A stretch of 64,000 nucleotides of DNA, taken from Phytophthora quininea. Lineage: Eukaryota; Oomycota; Peronosporomycetes; Peronosporales; Peronosporaceae. The translations under genes and the position numbers were made by a program. The stretch's first letter is position 1. Each line of letters opens with the position of its first letter. The DNA lies in NCBI GenBank assembly GCA_011947345.1, contig JAAVTG010000941.1, positions 1-64,000 of the forward strand, written 5' to 3'. Below are positions 30,741 through 39,329 of this stretch, one piece after another. The notes beneath the pieces are model-generated. The model was not told the origin of the DNA. It was given only the letters and a program-made list of their open reading frames with translations, and did not search any database.

Positions 30741-32195
30741 TTAAAGCGGGATGTCCACCTCACCGTCCTCTTCGGCGGTTAACAAGTCGTCGATCGTTAT
30801 AGCGCACACCCTGGCACAGTGCATTCTCGATAGTCCATCAACATGTCCAAGAGTAGTCCCCGGCTTATGGAACACTTTGAAGCTTAATTGCGATAGCTCC
30901 ATGGCCCACCGCGCTAGTTTTGCGTTACTCGTCCTGTTCTCGGGGCTGAAAACCCATGTAAGCGCCTTATGATCAGTGAAGAGATCAAACTAAGCCCTAT
31001 CGAGATAACACCGAAACTTGCGAGTAGCCCATACTATTCCCCAACACTCAATTTCCGTGATTCCATCCGTCTTTCGTATCCAGTTCTTTTGTGAGCCAAC
31101 ATGTAATTTGCTGGCGTACGCCACTACTCGGTCCTTGCCTTCCACCGTCTGCATTAGACAAGCACCGACAGCCAATCGGGAGGAATCCACGTACAACTTG
31201 AAATGTTTAGAGAAATTAGGGTACGCTAGGATAGGAGGCTTCACCAGCACCTTCTTCAGTTGTCGAAACGCGATTTCACAGTCAGAGTCCCACATGAACA
31301 TCACTTCTTTCTGCTTTAGCCGCTCCAGAGGGGCTGAGATGGCAGCATAGCCCGGAATGTATCTGCGGAAGTAGCTAGTTAGACCCAAGAAAGCGCGTAA
31401 AGTGTGCAGGTCGTGAGGCCTCAGCACGTTCAACACTGCTTTCACCTTCTCCGGGTTCGGAAGAATTCCTGAGGGCGTGACTATATGACCCAAGAACGCC
31501 ACTTGAGAACGCCCCCAGTGACACTTCTTCATCTTCAATTTAAATCCTGCCGCCCGGAATCGTTCGAGTACCTGTCTCAATCGCTCTAAATGCGCTGAGA
31601 AGTCTGAACTGAACACGACACAGTCATTGAGGTAAACTAGGCAAGTTCTCCACTTAAGATCGATCAACACAGTCTCCATCAGCCTTTCAAACGCTGGCAC
31701 TGCGTTGCACAACCCAAAAGGCATGACCAGCCACTCGTACAAGCCATATTTGCAGGTAAAAGCTGTTTTCTCGATACTTCCGTTCTCCATTGGGACATTC
31801 CAGTACCCGGAAGCGATGTCCATAGTTGAGAAGAGTCGCGCATTACCCAACACGTCCAGAATATCGTCAATCAACGGCATCGGATAGCTGTCCTTCACCG
31901 TCAAGGCGTTCAAGCGTCTGTAATCGATGCAGAAACGTATCCCTCCATCGGGTTTACGGATCATCAGAACAGGACTAGCCCACGGACTGGTAGATGGTCG
32001 GATAATCCCCAACTCAAGATATTGTTGTATATCAGCTTCCATCACAGCACCCTCCGCTTGAGAGACGCGATAAGGTCTCTGTTTCACGGGAGCACGATCT
32101 CCCGTATCGATCGAAAACTTCAAAAGGTCGGTCCGGCCCGGTTTCTTTGACGTTTCCACGAACAGATCACGGAACTTGTTGATCTCCGTACGCAA
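30741..32195 (-). CDS. Retrotransposon reverse transcriptase-RNase H, catalytically altered
   Basis: Ty3/gypsy-type RT: RPSTSPWASPVLMIRKPDGG, RFCIDYRRLNALTVKDSYPM, FSTMDIASGYWNVPM (first catalytic Asp), EWLVMPFGLCNAVPAFERLM, then VYLNDCVVFSSD where the family has YLDD. The codon at the first Asp of the pair is AAT (Asn), so polymerase activity should be lost. Thumb segments follow (FLGHIVTPSGI, YFRRYIPGYA). RNase H begins FKLYVDSSRLAVGACL and continues after an in-frame TAG at 30989-30991 with FDLFTDHKALTWVFSPENRT to the stop at 30741. Upstream the frame joins the 32216-32620 linker by one missing G. Confidence 0.88.
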
Positions 32196-32215
32196 AATCG
32201 CGCGTTGCTCCTCAT

Positions 32216-32620
32216 TTAACTTTGACCCAGAAAATCAACCTCAAGTTCGTCATTGTCGCTGTGCCTATCAGTAGTACTTAGACCCGGCAGGGACTTGTCT
32301 TCCACACCAGTCGTCAACATGCCTCCGATTACAGCACTAATATCAACGGTATTTTCAGACTCTCTACTAGCGGACCGTTTTCGTTCCCGTTCAGAGGTAA
32401 ACGCGGAGTCCGGGAGAATGGTGGTATCGGCGACCACGGCCCCCTTGCTAATTACAATTTCCTCAGTGGACGCATTGCAAAGCTCCACAATCACTCGACC
32501 TTCTTGGATAGTGCAAATTGATCGAGCCACCCGCAACTTAGGGTGAGCACTGCTCACTCCCTCCACCAAAGTCACTGTTCCTGAACCAACCTCTCCGTCC
32601 ACACAGGCAGCTGTCAGCAC
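32216..32620 (-). CDS. Element pol linker segment between protease and RT
   Basis: Open frame of 134 codons, in the pol order between the protease region and RT. No catalytic motif is visible; probably the C-terminal part of the protease region or a spacer. Its end (ELEVDFLGQS) runs into RT (KLNEEQRAILRTE) if one G is added near 32230, so it is part of a single pol reading frame. Confidence 0.55.
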   Translation of the reverse strand: MLTAACVDGEVGSGTVTLVEGVSSAHPKLRVARSICTIQEGRVIVELCNASTEEIVISKGAVVADTTILPDSAFTSERERKRSASRESENTVDISAVIGGMLTTGVEDKSLPGLSTTDRHSDNDELEVDFLGQS

Positions 32621-32848
32621 TTAGTGTCCTGGTTTTAGGCGGATAGGACTCGCCACCCACACCGAACAGACTTTAGCAACAGGTGCCATACCCAATCGAA
32701 AGACTTCGCCAGATTACTTTAGGGTCAGAGTCTTCTCTTCGGTATCGATAACAGCACGAAAAGCGGCGAGCACATCCATGCCCAGAATGGCATCCACATG
32801 TAGGGAGTTTGTCACGACGAAGGGAACAGTTTTCTCCACGGATCCAAG

Positions 32849-34474
32849 TCATAAAGGCAAGTCAATTTCTCCACGGATTTTCATGTCATTCCCCGACGCG
32901 CTAGTCAGGCTTCTAGAGTACGGCTTCAAAGGCGCGTTCAATAGGCCCAATCGTTTCAGCACCTTATCGTCGATCAAACTTGCAAAGGCGCCTGTATCCA
33001 TTAGAAGCTCCGACGGCAGACAATCAATGTATCCCATCGAAGTCGCTTCAATTCCCTCGACAGGCTCGACCGAACACAGATACCGCTTGCTTGCAGATGT
33101 TCTTTTCGGAATGCCTTCAGGTACTTTAGCCCTGGCCGTCCCAGGATCCCAAATACGCAGTCCCGCACGACGCTTCCTTCTGTTCACCGGCTCGCCAAAC
33201 AGGTCACAACAGTCGAGATAATCTAGCGAAGGAGTCTGTTTACGCTCTGCCTCAGAGTCAGAACGCCATCGTGCACGGAGCTTGACACGGATCTCAGAGG
33301 CGCTTTCGTAGTAGTAGTCTTCTGTAAGTCCAACGACACAGTTTCGCATCGCAGAGGGCATCTTCCCACCAATCCGCTCGAGAACTTCTGTAGCTCGCGC
33401 CTCATCAAAGGCCACCTCTTTCTCGACTCCAGATCGCGATCGATCAGCGCCCAGGGATGCTGGATCGGGCCCCTTTTCTCTTTCTAGGGCCAACTCATAA
33501 GCCGTTCGGCGAGCTAAACTACGCCATTGCATCGGAATTACCAGTCTAGGATCAGGAGTCACTTCCACACTCTTGTCAGGATTATCAAGACGTACTCCGA
33601 TGTTGCAGATGACCACAGTCTCACGTCCTTCCTCTAGATCGGCAGTGACTTCAGGAATTTGACTGTCAGTGTTATCGTTTCCACTAGAGTCCTTCACATC
33701 CGTGACTCGAGGCGTAGATTCTCCCGTATTCACTTGTGCTATCACCGATTCACCGTTTTCAACTGCGTCCTGAATATTTCGGTTAGCACGTTTGGCTTCG
33801 GCAGTCGAGGCCAAGGTGCCCTCATACCATTTTAGCCAGTACTCAGGACTTCCCATCTCGCCAAGCGTTGCGTCCCTGGTCCTTTCCAGCACGTCCACTG
33901 GGATATCGAGGACATCACTAAGCTCCTGAAGGGACGGCTCTGTTAAAATCTGTGCGTTTTCCTCAAGGCGCCGCTCCAAGTTTTCTTCATCCAGTGGATA
34001 TAACCTGTCCTCTAGTTCTTTGTCGTATTCTTCCAATTCAGGTTCAGCATCACCCCACTGATTCATCTCAATAGCTGTTAGCTCCTTTTCCGTAAACAAC
34101 CGCTTGTACTCGGCCCCACTAGACTCGTTAGAGACAGCTACCGGTATCTTTTGGATCTGGTCCAGGTTCACATCGCCACCTTTTCCACCGTCATCAAGAA
34201 CAGATTCCTCGTCCGTAGGAACTGGTCCCTGCTCACACTCGATCTCGGCTTGGCCAGGAACGGTCCTGTGGGTCGATTCACGTGAGGAGTCATCATTCGG
34301 CAACAGCTCCTCATCCTTTTCTTCTTCATCCGTCATGACAGCCTCAACAAACCGCACGGTTTTCATTCTCCTCCCGTCGGTAGTCACCGCCGCTTCTTTC
34401 AAACCTTTTTCATCACAGTCATTTGCAAAACTCATCTTCAAACTCCTCAGCAGCCACGGCGACACCGTCTTCAT
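32849..34474 (-). CDS. Element ORF with aspartic protease domain
   Basis: 541 codons. The first 400 residues are acidic and unrecognised (EEEKDEELLPNDDSSRE, LEEYDKELEDRLYPLDEENL). The C-terminal part holds the retropepsin-type active site SELLMDTGAFASLIDDKVLK with DTG. Located between the gag zinc knuckles and RT, as expected. The frame stops at 32849 but protease sequence probably continues in another frame toward 32620. Confidence 0.75.
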   Translation of the reverse strand: MKTVSPWLLRSLKMSFANDCDEKGLKEAAVTTDGRRMKTVRFVEAVMTDEEEKDEELLPNDDSSRESTHRTVPGQAEIECEQGPVPTDEESVLDDGGKGGDVNLDQIQKIPVAVSNESSGAEYKRLFTEKELTAIEMNQWGDAEPELEEYDKELEDRLYPLDEENLERRLEENAQILTEPSLQELSDVLDIPVDVLERTRDATLGEMGSPEYWLKWYEGTLASTAEAKRANRNIQDAVENGESVIAQVNTGESTPRVTDVKDSSGNDNTDSQIPEVTADLEEGRETVVICNIGVRLDNPDKSVEVTPDPRLVIPMQWRSLARRTAYELALEREKGPDPASLGADRSRSGVEKEVAFDEARATEVLERIGGKMPSAMRNCVVGLTEDYYYESASEIRVKLRARWRSDSEAERKQTPSLDYLDCCDLFGEPVNRRKRRAGLRIWDPGTARAKVPEGIPKRTSASKRYLCSVEPVEGIEATSMGYIDCLPSELLMDTGAFASLIDDKVLKRLGLLNAPLKPYSRSLTSASGNDMKIRGEIDLPL

Positions 34475-34559
34475 CCGTACGCCTAACCGTGCTCCTTTCC
34501 GTGTCTACACTCAGACAGGAGGAAGGAACGACACTTCCTTTCCCCTCCTCCCGTCCCCT

Positions 34560-36806
34560 TCATTGCTGGGGCGGTGGCAGCGACGGCACCGGCCCTTCGC
34601 TGGTCCTTCCACTCGTCGCGCTCTGATGCCACAGGCGTAGAGCATTCACGGCAGGACAGTCGGAAGCCATGTGCCCAGACTCACCACATGCAAAGCAACT
34701 TCGCGGAGGCCGACCACCGTTCCCATTCCCACGATAGACACGGGGCTCACTGCACTCGATGCCGTAATGACCCATTTGCCCACAATTATTGCATTTCCCG
34801 TTCTGGCGAAGGCAAACTGCACGACTGTGACCAACACGAAGACAACGACCACAGATGATAGTTCCTTCTTGAGTACGCTGATCGGGTCCTTGAAGAATGC
34901 CTCGAGTAACTCTGCCATTATTAGCGTTTGGCACGGCATCCGCCACTGAAGTGGGTGGAACACTGTTAGCAATCGAAGCAACAGAAACTCCACGGTTCAG
35001 CGGTGAACTTGGTTGCGAAAGCAGTTGTTGCTGCTGTTCCAGTTGCTGTTGCTGAGCCACCATCAAAGTTGCAATAGAGCGATCCTTTTATCCATTTCTT
35101 CTAAGGCAGGATTCAACCGTTGCTGATGTTCATCCACAAATTCGTCTTCCTCTTCTTCAGGACGATGCATCTCTTTGAGTAACAGATACTCGCACGCCTG
35201 AGGAATCGTCGTCACATAACTGACCCGGAGCATGGCACGGATCGCCTTGTTACGCAGACCCTTGAAAAATAGCTGGAATCGCATCTTGGAGTCATGATAG
35301 TTGAGACTATCGCACAAATCAGACACTCGGTCGCCCCATTCTTCGACAGATTCACCACGCTCACGCTTCAGCGAATTCAATTTGCCCCACAATTCTTCAG
35401 GGGTCTGACTCACAAAGCGGTTGTGAAAACGCACTCGAAGAGTGTCAAAGTCCTGAATGTTTGAGGTGCCCCACCATCGCTTGCCGGTGTCCCCTTGAGA
35501 CATCGATAGAAGGCCAACAATCTCGCGGTTTCGGGCAGCGTCGCCGTGTTCACTTCGAATGACATCCAGATCTGTTTGGCCTTATTAGGAGTCGAGCTAT
35601 CCGACAGGAACGGCGGCAACCACTCCACAATCCTCCACACTTCTCTGGACACAAGAGGTCGGGATTGGAACGGTATTACTCCCGCCGGATTCACAACACT
35701 GCCAGCTTCGGGCGCACCCGGAGCAAAAGTCACTCCAGAATACGTAGCCGACAAGAAGGCAGGCCTCAAGGTCGCGATTGCCGGTGCATGAGCCGTCGTA
35801 GTCACTGTTGTCATAGGGGTCGTCGTAGACGCATACTCTTGCGGTAGAGAAGGTCTTACGTACGACCGAGGCGCTCCTAGTCCAGGTTGGGTAGGTACTC
35901 GTACCGAGAGAGGGACCGCCGGAAGTCCAAGACCCTGAATCATAGGCCTGGGAGCTCCCGTCGGTACTACAGGACGAGCGATCGGCACGGGGGTCGGTTT
36001 TCCACCGTAGACTGCCTCGGGATGCCTCCAAGTCCACTGAGAGGAGATCCGCTCGTCATCAAGAAGGGATTATCAACGAAGTTGGGGTTCAATTCCCCAT
36101 TCGTTCGCGGTTCCGTTCCAGTGTAGAGCGGAATCGTTCCACTCGAAGTCGGGGGCACGACTCCAGTCGACCCTAGTCCCCAATTAAGCGTTTCGGTTAA
36201 CATTCGAGGAGCCGTCCTCACCAAGGCAGCATGTTCCTGCGCTTGACTGATTCGCTGTTGTTGCCGCTGAGCCATCACATGCTCCAACCGAATCGCTAGA
36301 TCCTGCACTTGTTCGTCCGAAAGATTCGAGTAAACATCATCCGGTTCGGGAGTAGGCGCTCGAGGATTCATAACGGCAGTTCCCGACAAAGGAGTAATCG
36401 TCGCCATGGCTGTGTCAGCCCCCGTTCTTGACATTGTCACTCTTATATCACCATCAGAATGAGTCCCAGCCGAAGAAGGACGGGCATTAGTGGCCCATGC
36501 ACTCCTCGTCAAGAACTCCCGTATTGAAGCGCGGCCTTCAGCGGTTCCAGCTAAAGACGCACTCACATTCCCACTTCCCATTGTCTGCTGGCCTTGTTCA
36601 GGCCCAGCGCCTCCACTTAGATTCTCATGGGAGCTGGTCTGACCGGGCCGAGTCGGTTGAGGCCGTACTTCTCCACTCTGGGGCACTTGCTCTTGCCCAT
36701 TGCCACCAAAGAGGCTGGCCACCACGGCCTCATCTTCTTGCACACTCTCAACTCCGCCGCCTTCTTCTCGGCGCAATTCTCCAGACATCTCGTTCCCTAT
36801 TTTCAC
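34560..36806 (-). CDS. Retrotransposon Gag with three CCHC zinc knuckles (frame-broken)
   Basis: Coat/nucleocapsid protein of the element. The start near 36806 gives a Gly/Pro/Thr-rich N-terminus. The capsid-like region of the retrotransposon gag family is around 35600-35100 (FHNRFVSQTPEELWGKLNSL, KRERGESVEEWGDRVSDLCD). The nucleocapsid has three CX2CX4HX4C knuckles: CGRCLRVGHSRAVC, CNNCGQMGHYGIEC, CFACGESGHMASDC. The sequence lies in three overlapping open parts (36806-35967, 35988-35410, 35503-34560 in two steps near 35065), so at least three one-base breaks occur. Confidence 0.85.
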
Positions 36807-37191
36807 TTATCACCCGTCCACGTGCTTCCAAGAGTAGCACGCGTTCTCAATTCCGTTAACCAAGCTGTATCAATTCCGCAGCACCAAGTAGACCCCCAGA
36901 TCGTCTACAACACGCACTTCAAGCTGTTCCCTGTAATCTCAGCAATAACCTTCAGCAGTTCACGGCGCACCCAGCGCAAATACTGCAGCGTGGACCCTTG
37001 TCAGCACGCTTCAAAATCCAAATCACAACGACACACGAGTACCAGCCATTCTGTCCGTACTGAACGACACCACAAGCTCCTTAGCTCCACAAAAGTAATC
37101 CAGCGCAGTCACCACTCCTGGTCGCGCAATCTCTTGAACGCGCTACAAACACAGCTCTCACGAGTGAAGCTACCCTGCTTCTCCACCAACT
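36807..37191 (-). other. Element leader with putative tRNA primer-binding site
   Basis: Non-coding leader between the 5' LTR and gag. On the minus strand, TGGTGGAGAAGCAGGG begins 3 nt after the LTR end (37188 downward); a PBS is expected to start with TGG, the complement of tRNA CCA. I cannot name the tRNA. Confidence 0.45.
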
Positions 37192-37748
37192 TCTCCCGGG
37201 GCCAGCGGGGGAATGACATACGTCGAGCGCTTGGCTGGAGCGCGGCCCCGAGTTCGTACTTTAGGGAAGGGTAGCTTCAGTGCGAGCGCTGTGCGTGCTG
37301 TAGATCGAGGAGAACGGCGCGTCGGACGGTAGACGGATAGGTAGGAGGCCCGGCTAGTTGAACGAAAAGCTGTCTTTGTAGCTGTTAGTCCTGCTTAGTC
37401 CTGAACTGTTCGACCTGTTCTGTAGTCAGCAAAATCGATTCTAAAGTGAGTTGGCAGCCGAGCGCGCACGCAGTTGACGACACCTTGGGCTTTCACCCCT
37501 CCGCTCTCACCGGGGCAGCCCTTGTACGACCTCCATCCCTTACGCGACTCCTCGCCTCTTTGTCAAGCCAAGGTGGCCTTAGCACGCCGGCGACCTCCGT
37601 CCCAGCGTCGCCAGATCCGGCCATCCCTCGGAAGGCGCTAGCGAATGTTCCAGGCGTTCGACGAATCAGCCTCCTCCACGGCTCTCATATCAGCCAATAG
37701 AACGGGGTCGTCCTCTGGGATATTACCGTCCGCGTAGGACCCGGGACA
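37192..37748 (-). repeat. 5' LTR (557 bp)
   Basis: Partner of 26156-26713. The outer end (minus-strand start) TGTCCCGG is intact at 37748; the inner end reads CCGGGAGA, so the canonical CA is changed. Both LTRs contain the same plus-strand 84-codon open frame without substitution, which only reflects their near identity. Confidence 0.95.
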
Positions 37749-38304
37749 ACAGCGCTGCTGACACCGATGACCTTGGAGGTGTCGCCGGTCTTGCACCGCC
37801 CCTCGTACGGCATCTTTGTCACCTTATAAGCAATCGCAGGAACGGAGTTGTTGAGGTGCGCCGGGGCACCCACCTTGGGCGGCGCGATGCCCTTGAGGTG
37901 GCGTTTTGCGGTGCTTTCGAAGACACGTCTTGCCGACCTTAAAGCCGCGTATTGTCTCGATGCGGGCAATTACTCGGACATAGTAGAGGGCCTTTCGCAA
38001 TGTCTTCCACCCCTCGAGCTTCGCGCAGCGCTCGGCGATGATGTCGGCCGAGAGCGTGGGGCGATACGCCTTCTTTGACTTCGACCAGCTTGCTACCACC
38101 TTCTTCGTCTTCTTGACGAGATTCTTCTTGACCTTGGTCTTGACACCTGACTTGTGCGCCGGGGTCATTGGCACCGGTACAACCGCCCACGACGGACGCT
38201 GCCGTGGTGCCGACCGCCGGCGACTCGAACTCGATCGCGAGATCCGCTGCAAACCTCTCATGCAGCGTCACGAATCTCTCGGGCTGCTCCGTGGTCATCG
38301 CCAT
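37749..38304 (-). pseudogene. 5' fragment of the host gene split by the LTR retrotransposon
   Basis: Starts at 38304 (MAMTTEQPERFVTLHERF). It continues in a second frame as a Lys-rich stretch (HKSGVKTKVKKNLVKKTKK), then RPTLSADIIAERCAKLEGWK and ALYYVRVIARIETIRGFKVG, and in a third frame AKRHLKGIAPPKVGAPAH up to KTGDTSKVIGVSSAV at the insertion point. Two frame changes (near 38200 and 37920) besides the insertion. I do not recognise the family. Its remainder is 25612-26155. Confidence 0.6.
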
Positions 38305-38342
38305 GGCGAGCTTCTTAGTTGTCCCCGCTTCAACCTTTACAT

Positions 38343-38399
38343 TAAATGACTACCCAATGACTGCCCACGGCCTAGAAATGACTATTGGGTAGTCATTTA
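38343..38399. repeat. Perfect 16-bp inverted repeat (hairpin) in a divergent promoter region
   Basis: TAAATGACTACCCAAT at 38343-38358 and its exact reverse complement at 38384-38399, with a 25-nt loop. The octamer AAATGACT occurs again in the loop. Lies between the start of the split host gene (38304, minus) and the AP-1 sigma gene (38464, plus). Confidence 0.85.
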
Positions 38400-38463
38400 T
38401 AATGGCACCATCTTTTGCTGCAATTTTACTGTTGATCTCGACGTGGCGTCGGCTGAAGCGACC

Positions 38464-39193
38464 ATGGTGAGCAGCCGCCAGCGCAGCGCGCACCCACTTA
38501 GGGAGGAAACTGACCGTATCTACATGTAGATCGAGAGCGTCCTTCTAGTGAGTCGCCAGGGCAAGACGCGCCTGGCCAAGTGGTACCTGAACGCGTCGCT
38601 CAAGGAGAAGACGCGCATGATCCGCGACATCACGTCACTAGTGCTGTCCCGCCCGCACAAGCAGTGCAACTTCATCGAGTTCAAGGACAAGAAGATCGTC
38701 TACAAGAGGCACAGGCTTACAAGACTCAATATTAATGTACTGTAGAGATACTGACTGTGTTGCCTTTGTGACCAGATACGCGAGTCTGTACTTCATCGCG
38801 TGCATCTCCAAGGACGAGAACGAGCTCATCACACTGGAGGCCATCCACCTTTTCGTGGAGGTGCTCGATCGCTACTTTGGCAATGTGAGAGTAGTTATTG
38901 ACGGGAAGACACATGGCAGCAGCTCTAACGGTTGTTGTTTCCTGCAGGTGTGTGAGCTGGACATTATCTTCAACTTCCACAAGGTTTTGCAATATTTATT
39001 TTATGTTTATAGAGTTGGAGGTCTTACTTGGGAGGTGTTGTAGGCGTACTATATCCTGGACGAGCTGTTCATCGGCGGCTACCAGCAGGAGACGAGCAAG
39101 AAGGAGATCCTGCGCATCTGCACGCAGCAGGAGGACTACATGGACGAGTCCAAGGAGGAGGGCTTTGCTCGCCCTCGCACAGGCACTCGCTAA
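38464..39193 (+). CDS. AP1S: AP-1 complex sigma (small) subunit
   Basis: Small subunit of the AP-1 clathrin adaptor at the trans-Golgi/endosome. Exon 1 codes only the ATG (38464-38466); the intron GTGAGC...TAG ends at 38529, and exon 2 begins [20 protein letters not shown]. Family motifs: [80 protein letters not shown]. Introns end near 38774, 38947 and 39042. The second intron must start GC (AAGAG then GCACAGG) to keep the conserved VYKRYASL, a GC-AG intron. Subtype AP-1 over AP-2/3 is by motif resemblance. Stop at 39191; C-terminus is slightly longer than usual. Confidence 0.9.
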
Positions 39194-39329
39194 GCGATGT
39201 ATTGACTTGTGTGCTAGCTGCGATAATGGCTGTGGGGATACATGCACCAGCGGAATGAACAGATGCTTGATTTGGTTGTGAAGTTCCTGGCAATTATTAG
39301 TCGCGCGACCTTTTGGTAGAATTGAGGAC

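Larger units (their letters stand above)
26156..37748 (-). mobile_element. Full-length Ty3/gypsy LTR retrotransposon, inserted in a host gene
   Basis: 11.6 kb, transcribed on the minus strand. Direct LTRs are at 37192-37748 (5') and 26156-26713 (3'), and the flanking 4-bp target duplication ACAG is at 26152-26155 and 37749-37752. Order along the minus strand is gag (zinc knuckles), protease (DTG), reverse transcriptase, RNase H, integrase with chromodomain-like tail: the Ty3/gypsy order with integrase last. A primer-binding-like TGG sequence and a short purine tract sit next to the LTRs. LTRs differ by about four substitutions and two small indels, so insertion is recent, yet RT has a changed catalytic residue, RNase H has an in-frame stop, and gag and integrase are frame-broken. 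Between integrase and 3' LTR lie an antisense ORF and a divergent sense ORF of unknown function. Confidence 0.93.
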
